DNA of 40,130 nucleotides. It comes from an uncultured Legionella sp. (GTDB taxonomy: Bacteria > Pseudomonadota > Gammaproteobacteria > Legionellales > Legionellaceae). Positions 9,653 through 19,552 of this stretch are shown piece after piece. The notes beneath the pieces are model-generated. The model had not been told where the DNA came from and searched no databases. It saw only the letters and a list, made by a program, of their open reading frames with translations. The stretch is taken from the NCBI RefSeq assembly GCF_937871865.1, contig NZ_CALMPD010000075.1, positions 1-40,130 on the forward strand, in the 5' to 3' direction. A program made the position numbers and the translations under genes. Numbering within the stretch: position 1 is the stretch's first letter; the number at the start of each line of letters is the position of its first letter.

Positions 9653-10726
9653 ATGACTGTTGAGAATACCGTAATAAACCTGTTGAACTCTATTAAAGAT
9701 CCTTTACTCGGTATTAATGGTAAAGAGATGAATTTACAGTACACTGTAGAATCGATGGAACATTCTCTACTGATAACGATTAAAACTGGCTTTCCTTGTA
9801 AATTGCTTGAACATGCATTCAAAGATCTTGCATTGTCTGAATTAAAAGCCCAATTCACTCATCAGCACATAACCCTCAACTTTGATCAATTTATCAGAGC
9901 TCATAAAACCCAAATGGCAGGTAAAGGATTAAGAGGAGTCAAAAACACGATAGCTGTTGCTTCTGGAAAAGGCGGCGTGGGAAAATCTACGGTAACGGTC
10001 AATCTCGCTACTGCTTTAGCACGATCAGGTGCTCGAGTTGGAATACTGGATGCAGATATTTATGGCCCGAGCATACCATTAATGCTCGGTGCAACTGAAC
10101 CCGTTCAAGTGAGTGGCGATCACTATTTACCAGTCCAGGCACATGGCGTTCAGGCCATGTCTATTGGCTATATCACCGACATGGATCAAGCACTTATCTG
10201 GCGAGGACCAATGCTGGCCAAGTCCTTAATTCAGATGCTGGATATTACCTTGTGGGACGATTTAGATTATTTATTTATTGATTTGCCCCCAGGCACCGGT
10301 GACATACAATTAACCTTGGTGCAAAAAATTCCTCTTACTGCAGCGATTGTGGTAACAACACCACAGAATGTAGCAACTCTTGATGCCCAAAAAGCCATAA
10401 CCATGTTTGCCAAAACAGGAATTGATGTATTGGGTGTTATCGAAAATATGGCTACTCATATTTGCAGTCAATGTGGGCATGAAGAAACTATTTTTGGTGA
10501 AGGTGGGGCTAAAAATATTTGTGCAAACAATAACACAAGCTTACTGGGCCAATTGCCATTAAACGGCCAGATAAGAGCACAATGTGATGAAGGAAAACCT
10601 ACAGCAACCCAACCAAGAGACGAATTAACAGATGCCTTTCTGAAAACCGCTCTGATAAGTTCTATCGAACTGACCAAAAGACCGATAAATTATGCAGACA
10701 AGTTCCCTAATATTGTGGTTGAATAA
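9653..10726 (+). CDS. mrp: Iron-sulfur cluster carrier ATPase Mrp/ApbC
   Basis: A cytosolic P-loop NTPase that carries Fe-S clusters to apoproteins. The N-terminal MIP18/DUF59-like domain covers about residues 1-90. The deviant Walker A is ASGKGGVGKSTVTVN, followed by GILDADIYGPSIPLML and the switch region DLPPGTGDIQLTL. The CxxC pair CSQCGHEETIFGEGG binds the bridging cluster in a dimer. The 357 residues are normal length. I prefer the ATG at 9653, with AAGG about 8 nt upstream, to the ATG at 9635. No partner is diagnostic here. It is separated by 61 nt from the helicase gene and by 126 nt from the CsiV-family gene. Confidence 0.95.
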   Translation: MTVENTVINLLNSIKDPLLGINGKEMNLQYTVESMEHSLLITIKTGFPCKLLEHAFKDLALSELKAQFTHQHITLNFDQFIRAHKTQMAGKGLRGVKNTIAVASGKGGVGKSTVTVNLATALARSGARVGILDADIYGPSIPLMLGATEPVQVSGDHYLPVQAHGVQAMSIGYITDMDQALIWRGPMLAKSLIQMLDITLWDDLDYLFIDLPPGTGDIQLTLVQKIPLTAAIVVTTPQNVATLDAQKAITMFAKTGIDVLGVIENMATHICSQCGHEETIFGEGGAKNICANNNTSLLGQLPLNGQIRAQCDEGKPTATQPRDELTDAFLKTALISSIELTKRPINYADKFPNIVVE

Positions 10727-10739
10727 GCAACCACGATAT
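10710..10739 (+). terminator. Hairpin spanning the mrp stop codon
   Basis: A 12-bp stem, atattgtggttg (10710-10721) and caaccacgatat (10728-10739) with one G-U pair, places the mrp TAA in or beside its loop. There is no U tract. It is more likely a 3'-end stabiliser or weak stop than a strong terminator. Confidence 0.4.
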
Positions 10740-10852
10740 ATCGATACAGGAGTTTTACGGAGCTTATTAGGCTGTTACAGTTTTATCATATGCGGCTATG
10801 TATTATTCTTATCAGATAGGTATAATACTTGAAAAAAAATGATGACAACCTC

Positions 10853-11404
10853 ATGTACAGATTACTTATAGTTACACTCAGTATCTTATATTCCAGTTTC
10901 ACCCTGGCTAAATCAAGTTATCAAATAGACGTCATTTTTTTTGCCCATCCTCAAGCAGCCTCAGCAACAAATGAACTTGATTTAAACTCTCCTTTGATCC
11001 CGGTGAATAGTAAAGGAATTACCTTAAAAAGCAGTACCGGAAAATCAAGCAACTCCTATGAATTGCTACCAGCATCTCAATCAGGATTAAGCAATGAATA
11101 TTATCTGCTCAGCCGTAAATCACACTATCAGGTATTGGGGCATTACTCCTGGAGACAACCAGCCAATAACCAAAGTCAGGTGACATTACCGACCTTAAAT
11201 AATAAAGGCTGGATAGTTCAGGGAAGCCTCAGGGTAAGAAAAAGCAACTATTATCTATTAGATACTGATCTGCAAGCATCACCAGCATCAAACCCTCAGT
11301 CCTCTTTTGCGATTGTGCAAAAGCAACGCTTAAAAGGTAGTGAAGTGTATTATCTGGATCACCCTCAAGCGGGAATGATCATCAAAATTCATTCAGTAGC
11401 TTAA
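10853..11404 (+). CDS. CsiV-family secreted protein
   Basis: 183 residues from the ATG at 10853. A signal peptide (MYRLLIVTLSILYSSFTLAKS) is followed by YQIDVIFFAHPQAA, which matches the opening of CsiV proteins (Y-x-V/I-E/D-V/I-I-F). The C-terminus LDHPQAGMIIKIHSV matches their conserved end (HPxFGxxIxI). CsiV in Vibrio is a periplasmic peptidoglycan-binding factor needed for some cell-wall stress. Here the function is inference. A TTG at 10829 would lengthen the N-terminus by 8 residues with no better ribosome site. Fairly short for the family, so a divergent member is possible. Confidence 0.7.
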   Translation: MYRLLIVTLSILYSSFTLAKSSYQIDVIFFAHPQAASATNELDLNSPLIPVNSKGITLKSSTGKSSNSYELLPASQSGLSNEYYLLSRKSHYQVLGHYSWRQPANNQSQVTLPTLNNKGWIVQGSLRVRKSNYYLLDTDLQASPASNPQSSFAIVQKQRLKGSEVYYLDHPQAGMIIKIHSVA

Positions 11405-11482
11405 ATCCAAGGCTTGCTTCATCCTTAAACCTGGGCTCCGAACCATCGCAGGCAAAGATTTTAGAGTGGGATACCAGCAGTC

Positions 11483-12373
11483 TTAAACTAATAGTTTTTG
11501 GGTTATTTGTAAGATATGTTCACCAACAGAATTCAGGCATTTAATTTTAGGAGTCCCTGAGCGCCAAAATAAAGCAAGCGTACGAGAAGGCACTGGCGAA
11601 TCAAAGGGAATACATTTTAATAGACTGGACGAATGCATACGTGCGGCTAATGCGGGTAATAAAGTAACCCCCATCCCCGACTGCACCATAAGTCGTAAGG
11701 TTTCCAGGCTGGTAGCAGTAAAATCAGCAACATCGTTTACTTTAGCCATCTGACAAACCGCCATAGCTTGTTCACGCAAACAGTGGCCTTCTTTTAAAAG
11801 CATGACAGGTTGAGTAGCTAAAACATCTATTGTGACCTTTTCGAAACCCGCCAGAGGACTAGAAGCAGCACAAGCAAAATAAAAATCTTCTTCAAATAAA
11901 TTTAAACGGGAAAAAGAACCCTCAACAGGCTGTGCCATTATTGCGGCATCGATTTCTCCATTATCCAGTTTATTGATTAAGCGATGTGTCTGGTCTTCAA
12001 TTAACCAAATTTTCAAATCGGGATATTTGCTTTTCAACTCAGGCATAATCAATGGCAGCAAATAAGGTGCAACAGTCGGAATAACTCCTAATCGTAAATC
12101 GCCTGAAAAAGGATCCGTTGAGTTTCGAGCCAGATCTTTCATTTCGTCAACCAACATCATAATTTTTTTAGCTCTAGCCAATAAAGCCGTGCCCTGATCA
12201 GTCAAAAAAACGTTTTTATTAGTTCGTTCAAATAAGTGCACCCCGAGTGTTTCCTCCAGCTTTTTTATCTGCATGCTGAGCGTAGGTTGACTGACATAGC
12301 ATTTCTTGGCCGCCTCGCCAAAATGTTTCAAATCAGCTAAAACAATAAAATAATGCAAGTCTCTTAAATTCAT
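11483..12373 (-). CDS. oxyR: LysR-family peroxide sensor OxyR
   Basis: Redox-responsive transcription factor. The N-terminal winged helix-turn-helix is typical of LysR (MNLRDLHYFIVLADLKHFGEAA, then KKCYVSQPTLSMQIKKLEETLG). The effector domain carries GHCLREQAMAVC (C198, C207), matching the C199-x8-C208 disulfide switch of E. coli OxyR in both context and spacing. IPTVAPYLLP is also typical. 296 residues, normal length. It is divergent from the MFS gene across a 217-bp region with symmetric ATAG/CTAT-type half-sites, so autoregulation is likely. No catalase or peroxiredoxin gene is in view. Confidence 0.93.
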   Translation of the reverse strand: MNLRDLHYFIVLADLKHFGEAAKKCYVSQPTLSMQIKKLEETLGVHLFERTNKNVFLTDQGTALLARAKKIMMLVDEMKDLARNSTDPFSGDLRLGVIPTVAPYLLPLIMPELKSKYPDLKIWLIEDQTHRLINKLDNGEIDAAIMAQPVEGSFSRLNLFEEDFYFACAASSPLAGFEKVTIDVLATQPVMLLKEGHCLREQAMAVCQMAKVNDVADFTATSLETLRLMVQSGMGVTLLPALAARMHSSSLLKCIPFDSPVPSRTLALFWRSGTPKIKCLNSVGEHILQITQKLLV

Positions 12374-12386
12374 GAACTGCTCAACG

Positions 12387-12420
12387 ATAAATATTATCTA
12401 TAATTATAGAATAAAAATAT
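12387..12420. promoter_or_regulatory. Candidate OxyR/LysR operator between oxyR and the MFS gene
   Basis: The perfect 14-bp palindrome TCTATAATTATAGA (12397-12410) is the centre of a longer dyad. ATAA-N7-CTAT (12387-12401) and ATAG-N7-ATAT (12406-12420) each differ from the OxyR element ATAG-N7-CTAT at one position. The central spacer is 4 bp, not the 7 bp of the E. coli consensus. It lies 14-47 bp upstream of the oxyR start, fitting autorepression. The region is AT-rich, so chance matches are a risk. Confidence 0.4.
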
Positions 12421-12590
12421 AAAAAATATCTATCATACTTTAACACGTTCTAAACCATATATATCTGCCAATATCCAACTTGGCTTCTCTTTAGCTTCGT
12501 AAACAAATTATTAATGAGTGACAAATAAGTTGTCTTTACGAACAAAGTGAACAACGCTCGCAACGACAGGCTGTTATGTGATAAACAAAA

Positions 12591-13901
12591 TTGGCTCACA
12601 ACCCCAAGGCAAAACTAAAAAAAATTTACACGATCCCGATGATGCTATATATTCGCTTCTTTTATAAACATAATAGATTACCATTGATAAATACTATAAA
12701 ACGTCAAACACCTAAAACTGTTATTTGGCTGGTGGGTGTATTCTTTCTGCTGTTTCAATTTTTCTTGCAATTATCCTCAGGAATAGTTGTAGGTCAGATA
12801 ATGCACGAACAAAATCTCTCTGCACTAATGGCCGGTTTATTAAGCAGTTCCTTTTATTATGTGTATACCACATATCAAATTCCCGTTGGATTGCTCTTTG
12901 ACCGCTACAATACCCGGACTCTTCTGGCGGTAAATGCAGCATTATGCTCCGTAGGATGTTTTATTTTTGCCTCAGCCCATACCCTACCCTTCCTTTTTCT
13001 AGGGCGATTAATCATTGGAGCAGGTTCTGCATTTGCTTTTGTGGGATTATCCCATTTGTTACGTCAGCATTATCCATTGAAACAATATGCTTTTATGATT
13101 GGATTATCAGAAACGCTAGGGTTTACAGTAACCGTCTTTGGTATGATAGGAATGGGAACCTTCATCAACTCATGTGGATGGCGATATTTTATTTCTATAG
13201 CAGGAATAACTGGTTTATTAATAACCGCGTTATGTTGGAGATTAATTCCCAACCATAAGCCCCAAATCAATATTAATTATCATTATAAAGATCAATTAGT
13301 CCTTATTTTAAAAAATAAACTAGCCTGGGTTAATGGAATATTTGTATGCCTTGAGTTTTCTGTAATCACCGTTTTTGCTGCAATGTGGGCAGTTCCTTTT
13401 CTGCAATTAAAACTCGATTGCGGTGTCAAGACCGCGAGCATACTTGCTTCAATGATACTTTTAGGAGCTGGATTAAGTTGCCCGCTCTTTGGCCAGCTAT
13501 CAATACTCACTAAACGTAAACCACTCATTCACACCTCATGCTTGTCTACAGCGTTATTATTTCTGATTACACTGTATTTACCAACTCATAATATTATATT
13601 GATAGGTGTTTTGCTTTTTGCTATTGGATTGTGTTGTGGAGCCTACATGCTGGCTTATTCTATTGCCAATGAATTAGCACCTCCAGAATCATTGTCGACT
13701 TGTACGGGCTTCACCAATACTCTGGCAATGCTCTCAGCTCCTTTATTGCAGCCTTTTGTAGGTTATTTGTTAGATGCCAGCAGCGCAAAACCAGGCATCT
13801 TTACTCTGAGCGACTATCAATCAGCGTTGTTAATCATTCCCATTGCCTTAATACTTGCCAGTGTGCTGGCACAGCAACTGCCGGAAAAGCCTATGCCGTA
13901 G
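12591..13901 (+). CDS. Major facilitator superfamily transporter
   Basis: An inner-membrane carrier with about 12 hydrophobic segments; the substrate cannot be read from the sequence. The segment GLLFDRYNTRTLL in loop 2-3 matches the MFS signature (G-x-L-x-D-R-x-x-x-R). YALKQYAFMIG-like loops and GWRYFISIAGITGLLI are also typical. Small MFS carriers of about 420 residues (the Pht group) supply nutrients to intravacuolar Legionella; membership here is only a suggestion. The start is unclear. TTG 12591 is the outer limit and directly follows an in-frame stop. ATG 12639 or 12642 are alternatives; none has a good SD. The 3' end overlaps the convergent secreted-protein gene by 11 bp. Confidence 0.85.
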   Translation: MAHNPKAKLKKIYTIPMMLYIRFFYKHNRLPLINTIKRQTPKTVIWLVGVFFLLFQFFLQLSSGIVVGQIMHEQNLSALMAGLLSSSFYYVYTTYQIPVGLLFDRYNTRTLLAVNAALCSVGCFIFASAHTLPFLFLGRLIIGAGSAFAFVGLSHLLRQHYPLKQYAFMIGLSETLGFTVTVFGMIGMGTFINSCGWRYFISIAGITGLLITALCWRLIPNHKPQININYHYKDQLVLILKNKLAWVNGIFVCLEFSVITVFAAMWAVPFLQLKLDCGVKTASILASMILLGAGLSCPLFGQLSILTKRKPLIHTSCLSTALLFLITLYLPTHNIILIGVLLFAIGLCCGAYMLAYSIANELAPPESLSTCTGFTNTLAMLSAPLLQPFVGYLLDASSAKPGIFTLSDYQSALLIIPIALILASVLAQQLPEKPMP

Positions 13902-14850
13902 CTTCTATGACAGCTATTGCAGCTTCTTTAACTTGAGCAAAGGATTGCTCCGTGATAAAACAAAATCCTTTGGGATTATTCTGAGAAAAACCAGCAACCG
14001 ACAGTTGCGTATTGTTCCCATTCTCTAAGGTATTTAAAACTTTTAAATTAATTTTTGGCAGACCTAAAGAAAGTTGACATTGATTTGAATCAATTGGCTT
14101 AATTGAAAGAAATTGTGACATTTTTACTTTATTGCCTGAGGCATCACGCCAGCCAGCAACAGCCGCACCTGTTGCATCAGCTTCTTTTAGATTTGCAGAG
14201 TAAAAGCCATTATCGTTACTTAATCGGCAAAAGGCAGTACTGATATCATGTGATGTGGCTTGATCCTGACTAAACCATACTTTACCGAACCAGGCGTTAT
14301 TTCCAGTAACGAATTGTTCCTTCCCGCCAGCGCCTGTTTGTATGTGTCCGTTTAAACGACTGGTTTGCAGGGCCTGTAACTCAACTCCAGGTCTTAATAC
14401 CAGTGTTTCTTTCGCTTCACTATCCTGTTTTAACATATCAACTTTGAAATTAAATCCTTTTTCGTTTTCTGTCTTTACTCCAAAAATCCAACTGTCATTA
14501 ATGGGATTATAACGAATAAAAGAACGTCCCACTTGCCAATTCAATTGAGTCGATTTTTCAATTTTCTCATTACCTTCATAAAACAAAACCAGTTTATTGG
14601 TTTGACCATCAATTAATGCCGTTTTTGCATGAAAATCAGACCCTTGTCTTTGCACCTGAAAAAAATAACCGTAACGATCACCACTTTCATTAGAAACCAT
14701 GCCGGAAAAAGACCAGCTGCCTACCAAGGGTTCTACAGGTTTGAGCACTTCTTCAACCCCATCTGTAGTAGCTTCCTCAGCTGCAAATGCATTCGTGCTT
14801 AAAAAGCAAATTAGCGAAAGTAAAACAAGCCAAACTCGTATTGAAATCAT
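13891..14850 (-). CDS. Secreted protein of unknown function coupled to lpxK
   Basis: 319 residues. The signal peptide (MISIRVWLVLLSLICFLSTNAFA) cleaves before AEEATTDG. The mature protein contains WSFSGMVSNESGDRYGYFFQVQR, repeated Trp/Gly-rich strands and GGKEQFVTGNNAWFGKVWFSQD. This suggests a beta-rich periplasmic or outer-membrane-associated protein, perhaps lipocalin- or CrtC-like. That is impression only. I chose the ATG at 14850, one base after the lpxK TAA (14852-14854). A longer frame from 14907 would lack the signal peptide at its N-terminus. Position after msbA-lpxK hints at an envelope role. Confidence 0.8.
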   Translation of the reverse strand: MISIRVWLVLLSLICFLSTNAFAAEEATTDGVEEVLKPVEPLVGSWSFSGMVSNESGDRYGYFFQVQRQGSDFHAKTALIDGQTNKLVLFYEGNEKIEKSTQLNWQVGRSFIRYNPINDSWIFGVKTENEKGFNFKVDMLKQDSEAKETLVLRPGVELQALQTSRLNGHIQTGAGGKEQFVTGNNAWFGKVWFSQDQATSHDISTAFCRLSNDNGFYSANLKEADATGAAVAGWRDASGNKVKMSQFLSIKPIDSNQCQLSLGLPKINLKVLNTLENGNNTQLSVAGFSQNNPKGFCFITEQSFAQVKEAAIAVIEATA

Positions 14851-14851
14851 A

Positions 14852-15823
14852 TTAACAATAACCTTGTAAATGTTTGTGCGTCCATAATGCGTCCCAAAAG
14901 GCATCACTTAATGCTGCTTCAACGGGTAAACAATACATCTTATCCGAGATAAAGGAACGGCATTTTACAGCATCCTTTTCCGTCATAATGATGAGCGTTT
15001 CTGAATGGTTAAAATCATGAGACTCAAACTGATAATGATCGGGATAAGAATAAGGGGTAAATTCTATCCCTAATTGAGCCAAAGTGGAATAAAAACGTTG
15101 GGGATTTCCAATTGCAGCAACAGCGGCAATCTCACCGTTGAGCTCTTCAGGAGAATACTCTTCCAATGTAGCCATTTTAGTAATATTGCCAGGCATTAAA
15201 TTCATGGAATAAGCATGTTTCCAAACACCTTGATTTACAACAATGAAATCCACCTCGCTCAAACGAGATTCTGATTCTCTTAGTGGACCTGCTGGTAATA
15301 ATAAGCCATTTCCTAGCCCACGAACTCCATCAATGACCGCAATCTCTATAGCTCGCCCCATTCGATAATGTTGCAATCCATCATCACTGATAATAATGTT
15401 CACTTTATGTTGTTCCAGAAGATATTGCACGGCCTCCATCCGTTTCGGGGCAATGACTACTGGAGAATTGGTTTTTTGCGCTATCAATAAAGGTTCATCA
15501 CCCACCAATTTAGCAGAATCAGTTAATTGTATTTCATAGGGAAATGTATTTATTTTAGCGCCATAACCACGGCTGACTATACCGACCTTCAAACCTTTTT
15601 GGCGCATTTTATTTGCTAAGGCAATAACCAACGGAGTTTTTCCTACCCCTCCAACCGTAATATTTCCGACAACTAAAATTGGAACGGGACAGGTGATCTG
15701 ACAACAGGCCTCAAGATATTTTCGTCTGAGACGGCTAATCAAGCCGTAGCACCATGAAAAAGGAACGAGCCCCCATCGTAATCGATGGGTTCCGTACCAC
15801 AATTGATTAATAATAAATGACAT
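14852..15823 (-). CDS. lpxK: Tetraacyldisaccharide 4'-kinase
   Basis: Phosphorylates the 4' position of the lipid A disaccharide precursor at the inner-membrane cytosolic face. 323 residues, normal length. The N-terminal hydrophobic helix ([18 protein letters not shown]) is followed by Walker A in [19 protein letters not shown], then SRGYGAK and VGDEPLLIA. The catalytic Asp region [22 protein letters not shown] and [18 protein letters not shown] are both highly conserved. The start ATG shares its A with the msbA TGA (TGATG at 15825-15821), a sign of translational coupling. Confidence 0.96.
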   Translation of the reverse strand: MSFIINQLWYGTHRLRWGLVPFSWCYGLISRLRRKYLEACCQITCPVPILVVGNITVGGVGKTPLVIALANKMRQKGLKVGIVSRGYGAKINTFPYEIQLTDSAKLVGDEPLLIAQKTNSPVVIAPKRMEAVQYLLEQHKVNIIISDDGLQHYRMGRAIEIAVIDGVRGLGNGLLLPAGPLRESESRLSEVDFIVVNQGVWKHAYSMNLMPGNITKMATLEEYSPEELNGEIAAVAAIGNPQRFYSTLAQLGIEFTPYSYPDHYQFESHDFNHSETLIIMTEKDAVKCRSFISDKMYCLPVEAALSDAFWDALWTHKHLQGYC

Positions 15824-17589
15824 CAGGCGATTGCTTCTTCTTGAATCAGACCTAATTGTTGCACTTTGTATAATTGAGTGTAATGTCCATTTAAATCCAG
15901 TAATTCCTGATGGGAACCTTGCTCAACTACTCGGCCTTGTTGCATCACAATGATCTTGTTAACATTTTTGATGGTTGATAATCTATGTGCGATCACCAAT
16001 GTAGTTCGATTTTTCATTACTTGTTCAAGGGCCGCCTGTATGTACCGCTCAGATTCGCTATCCAACGCAGAAGTCGCTTCATCGAGAATCAATATTGGTG
16101 CATCTTTTAATATCGCTCGAGCAATAGCAATTCGTTGTCTTTGCCCACCAGACAACAATACGCCATTCTCTCCTACACGAGTATCATATCCATTAGGCAG
16201 CTTAGAGATAAATTCGTCAGCATAGGCCAGTTTAGCAGCATGGATAATTTGTTGACGGCTTACATCGCTTCGTCCATAGGCTATGTTATTAGCCAGGCTG
16301 TCATTAAATAAAGTAATATGCTGAGATACCAGCGCAATTTGCTCACGTAAACTGCTTAAACTCAGTTGATTAATTGGAATGCTGTCTAAGGTAATCATGC
16401 CTTCTGTAATTTCATAAAAGCGCGGCAATAAACTGGTAATTGTTGTTTTGCCACTTCCGGAATGCCCAACAAGAGCGACAGAAGTTCCAGCGGCTATAGT
16501 GAAATTAACATCATGCAAGACTTTTTGTCCTTTTCTGTAGGCAAAAGATACTTGTTTAAACTGAAGCTCGCCGTAGGCTTTTTGGGCTAGTTTTATACCT
16601 TGTTCTGGCTCTACAGGCATATCAAGTAGATTAAATACGCTTTCAGCCCCAGCCAAGCCTCTTTGTATCGTTGCATTCAGAGTAGTTAACGTTTTCATTG
16701 GCTTAACCAATTGCAACATAGCAGCTATAATTGCCAAAAATGATCCGGCACTGACAGTAATTACAGAGGATAATTGAATTGCCGCCATGATGATCATAGC
16801 AATACCTAAAGCGATTACAAACTGAACGCCAGACACGTTAACTGCTTTGCTTATCGCAACCTTCATATCATTTATGCGAGAGTTTTCAGTAGCTCTATTG
16901 AATTTATCAGACTCATAGGCATCTCCTCCAAAAATACGGACAACACGATAGCCTTCTATAGCCTCACCGGCTATTTCAGTAACTTCCCCCATAGTCTGTT
17001 GTACTCTATGACTGATCTTTCTCACACGCTTATTAGTATAATTAACGATCAAGCCGACAAAAGGAATGGTGAGTAAAAACATCAACGATAATTGCCAGCA
17101 TATAACCATCATGACGGTTAGCAGCCCTATAACCAAACACACATTTTGAACAAAATCAGTCAAAGCATCAGCACTAACCTGAGCGACTTGTTCTACATCG
17201 TAGATAATTTTTGATAACATTTGGCCTGATGTCGCCTCATCATAAAAGTCAGCAGGCAAATGCATAATGTGCCCAAATACTTTCTGTCTTAGTACCTTAA
17301 CAACAGAGCGAGCAACCCAGGTCATACAATAGCTGCCTAATGAACTCACCAGTCCCCTCAAAGTTACCGCGATTAGGATAATTAAGGGGATTTTTTTAAC
17401 AAAATCCATATCAATACTGATGAATCCTTTATCCAGAAATGGTTTAGTCATATAGGTAAGCGTGGCATCGATACCGGAATATAATATATTGGCACCAATC
17501 CCCAAAACCAGAATAGGCCAAAAAGGCTTAACATAAGTTAACAGGCGTTTGTATAATACGCTGGTTTTAACAGGAACATTATTTTTCAT
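15823..17589 (-). CDS. msbA: Lipid A ABC transporter MsbA
   Basis: ATP-driven flippase for lipid A-core across the inner membrane; a half-transporter that works as a homodimer. 588 residues. The N-terminal six-helix membrane domain (about 20-310) is followed by a nucleotide-binding domain: Walker [17 protein letters not shown], signature [16 protein letters not shown], Walker [13 protein letters not shown], and H-loop VIAHRLSTI. MsbA-LpxK adjacency is conserved across gammaproteobacteria and decides this call over other exporters. An 85-nt gap separates it from the upstream GNAT gene and probably holds its promoter. Confidence 0.95.
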   Translation of the reverse strand: MKNNVPVKTSVLYKRLLTYVKPFWPILVLGIGANILYSGIDATLTYMTKPFLDKGFISIDMDFVKKIPLIILIAVTLRGLVSSLGSYCMTWVARSVVKVLRQKVFGHIMHLPADFYDEATSGQMLSKIIYDVEQVAQVSADALTDFVQNVCLVIGLLTVMMVICWQLSLMFLLTIPFVGLIVNYTNKRVRKISHRVQQTMGEVTEIAGEAIEGYRVVRIFGGDAYESDKFNRATENSRINDMKVAISKAVNVSGVQFVIALGIAMIIMAAIQLSSVITVSAGSFLAIIAAMLQLVKPMKTLTTLNATIQRGLAGAESVFNLLDMPVEPEQGIKLAQKAYGELQFKQVSFAYRKGQKVLHDVNFTIAAGTSVALVGHSGSGKTTITSLLPRFYEITEGMITLDSIPINQLSLSSLREQIALVSQHITLFNDSLANNIAYGRSDVSRQQIIHAAKLAYADEFISKLPNGYDTRVGENGVLLSGGQRQRIAIARAILKDAPILILDEATSALDSESERYIQAALEQVMKNRTTLVIAHRLSTIKNVNKIIVMQQGRVVEQGSHQELLDLNGHYTQLYKVQQLGLIQEEAIA

Positions 17590-17674
17590 TAATTAGGCAG
17601 TCTAAGGTTGGCAAATGGGCTAAATTGTAACTCTTATTCCGTTTAAGTGCCAATAATCTTAATATTTGATTTAT

Positions 17675-18463
17675 TTATATCTGATTTTTAGTTAATTTAA
17701 TACGCGTGTATGCAGAGCGAAAACCGGCTTTCTGAATATTAAGATCGGAAATTGTACCTGGTTCCGTGGTCACTGTAGCTACTAATAAATTGTGCTCTCT
17801 GGCATAATTTAATCTGGTTATCAACAGCTCTTTTTGTAAGCCTTTCCCACGATAAGCAGGCAAAGTGCTTGTGACACCTAAATCACAAACATCCCCATGC
17901 ATGGCAACCGTTGCCCCAGCAATAATATTGCCTTCATCAAAGGCGGCAAAAGCAGTCACGCCTTTGGCTCGAGCATAATGAGAAAATTGTTCCTGCGCTT
18001 CGGGATATCCAAAACCCATAGCAACTCGCTTGGCCCATTCTTCTAACTCTGAATCATGAACCTCTCGTATTAAATAAGAATGCAGTGGCTGTTTTTTAAT
18101 AGGTTGCTCTTTTAAATCAAATACAGAAACTGTATTTAATTCAGTGACCATATACCCGCGCGCACTTAAACGAGCAGCTAATTTGTTGCCAACAAAAGGA
18201 CACAGCTCAATATCGATCCGCGAATGATTCAGTGCTTTATAAAAATATTCTATGGTTTCAATTTCAGTTTTAAATAATTTCGGATGAGTATTAAATCCCC
18301 ATCCAATAACCTGAGATAGAAAAGAATCTCCTCCTGAAAAACAGGCAGCCCCCCCTCCAATATCTAAAATCTTGCCCTGTGAATATTGACTGGTGACTTC
18401 TATATGGGTTTGCTTTATACAGGCCTCCATGCGAGCGGTTAGATCCTTGGTAATAAACATCAT
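17675..18463 (-). CDS. GNAT-family N-acetyltransferase overlapping pyrD
   Basis: 262 residues. The C-terminal half has GNAT motif A ([24 protein letters not shown]), with the R/Q-x-x-G-x-G/A acetyl-CoA loop as YRGKGLQ. Motif B-like [21 protein letters not shown] follows. The N-terminal half (about 1-130) has [20 protein letters not shown], perhaps a degenerate second GNAT fold. The substrate is unknown. Its ATG overlaps the pyrD stop by 4 nt (ATGA), so it is almost certainly translated from the pyrD message. I see no functional link to pyrimidine synthesis. Confidence 0.85.
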   Translation of the reverse strand: MMFITKDLTARMEACIKQTHIEVTSQYSQGKILDIGGGAACFSGGDSFLSQVIGWGFNTHPKLFKTEIETIEYFYKALNHSRIDIELCPFVGNKLAARLSARGYMVTELNTVSVFDLKEQPIKKQPLHSYLIREVHDSELEEWAKRVAMGFGYPEAQEQFSHYARAKGVTAFAAFDEGNIIAGATVAMHGDVCDLGVTSTLPAYRGKGLQKELLITRLNYAREHNLLVATVTTEPGTISDLNIQKAGFRSAYTRIKLTKNQI

Positions 18464-19452
18464 ACCCCTCTCACTAATTGCCTGATAAGCCCAGGTCCTT
18501 TATAAATCAGGCCGGTATAAACCTGTATCAATGAAGCTCCGGCTGCAATTTTCTTTTGTGCAACAGCAGGACTGTCAATTCCACCAACACCTATTAACGT
18601 AATTGCATCACCAGCATACTGTCTTAATAGTCTTAAACAATCAGTAGATAATTGCTCAACAGGCTGGCCACTCAATCCCCCCTGCTCTTCACCATGTACC
18701 AGGTTCTTCACTAAATCGCGAGAACAGGTAGTATTCGTCGCAATAATACCTTCAATTCCATTACTCAAAATAATTTCAGTCATGTGTTTCAGCGTTTCAT
18801 GGTCTTCATCAGGAGAAATTTTTACTACCAACGGTACATGCTTTTGATAATGATCAGACAGTTTCATCTGCTCATCTCGTAATTGTGATAATAAATGCTG
18901 CAAGTAATCACCCTGCTGTAATTGCCTTAAATCAGGGGTATTGGGAGATGATATATTAATGGTCACATAAGATGCATGTTCATAAACTTTTTGTAAACAA
19001 ACACGGTAATCGTCTACAGCATCCACTAATGCAGTATCCTTATTTTTGCCTATATTTATTCCTAAAACTCCTTTGAATCGAGCTTTTTTAACATGAGTAA
19101 CTAAAGCATCAACGCCCTGATTATTAAAGCCCATTCGGTTGATTATAGCTTGAGCGTGGGGCAATCGGAACAAACGCGGAGCAGGATTTCCAGCTTGTGG
19201 TCGCGGCGTTACCGTTCCTAATTCAATAAAAGAGAATCCTAATTTGGCCAACGCATCGAGATGCTCACCGTTTTTGTCCAATCCAGCAGCTAATCCTACT
19301 CGATGAGGAAAGCTGAGCCCCATTGCCTTAATCGATGCTCCATCAGGTGTATTGAAGCACCAGCCGGGAACATAATCTAACGCAGATAAAACAAGATTAT
19401 GGGCTTTTTCAGCGTCTAATTTAAATAATAATGGACGTATTATTGAATACAT
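18460..19452 (-). CDS. pyrD: Dihydroorotate dehydrogenase (quinone), class 2
   Basis: Oxidises dihydroorotate to orotate with quinone as acceptor; membrane-associated step of pyrimidine synthesis. 330 residues. The class 2 N-terminal helix ([25 protein letters not shown]) mediates membrane and quinone contact. FMN-barrel landmarks follow: [54 protein letters not shown] with the catalytic Ser just after it in the family, VKISPD, NTTCSR, GGLSGQP and LIGVGGI...[16 protein letters not shown]. Complete. First gene of a two-gene unit with the GNAT protein. Confidence 0.97.
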   Translation of the reverse strand: MYSIIRPLLFKLDAEKAHNLVLSALDYVPGWCFNTPDGASIKAMGLSFPHRVGLAAGLDKNGEHLDALAKLGFSFIELGTVTPRPQAGNPAPRLFRLPHAQAIINRMGFNNQGVDALVTHVKKARFKGVLGINIGKNKDTALVDAVDDYRVCLQKVYEHASYVTINISSPNTPDLRQLQQGDYLQHLLSQLRDEQMKLSDHYQKHVPLVVKISPDEDHETLKHMTEIILSNGIEGIIATNTTCSRDLVKNLVHGEEQGGLSGQPVEQLSTDCLRLLRQYAGDAITLIGVGGIDSPAVAQKKIAAGASLIQVYTGLIYKGPGLIRQLVRGV

Positions 19453-19552
19453 AAAATTACTCCATAAAATGGCATGCTACTTAAAAAGTGTATGCAGTAG
19501 ATTATTGAACTGGAAAATACCAGATTGCAATTTTATATCAAGAATAGTCCTG

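Noticed and set aside
12944..13258. Open frame inside the MFS gene
   Set aside because: Its frame lies within transmembrane coding sequence in the alternative frame; no start signal.
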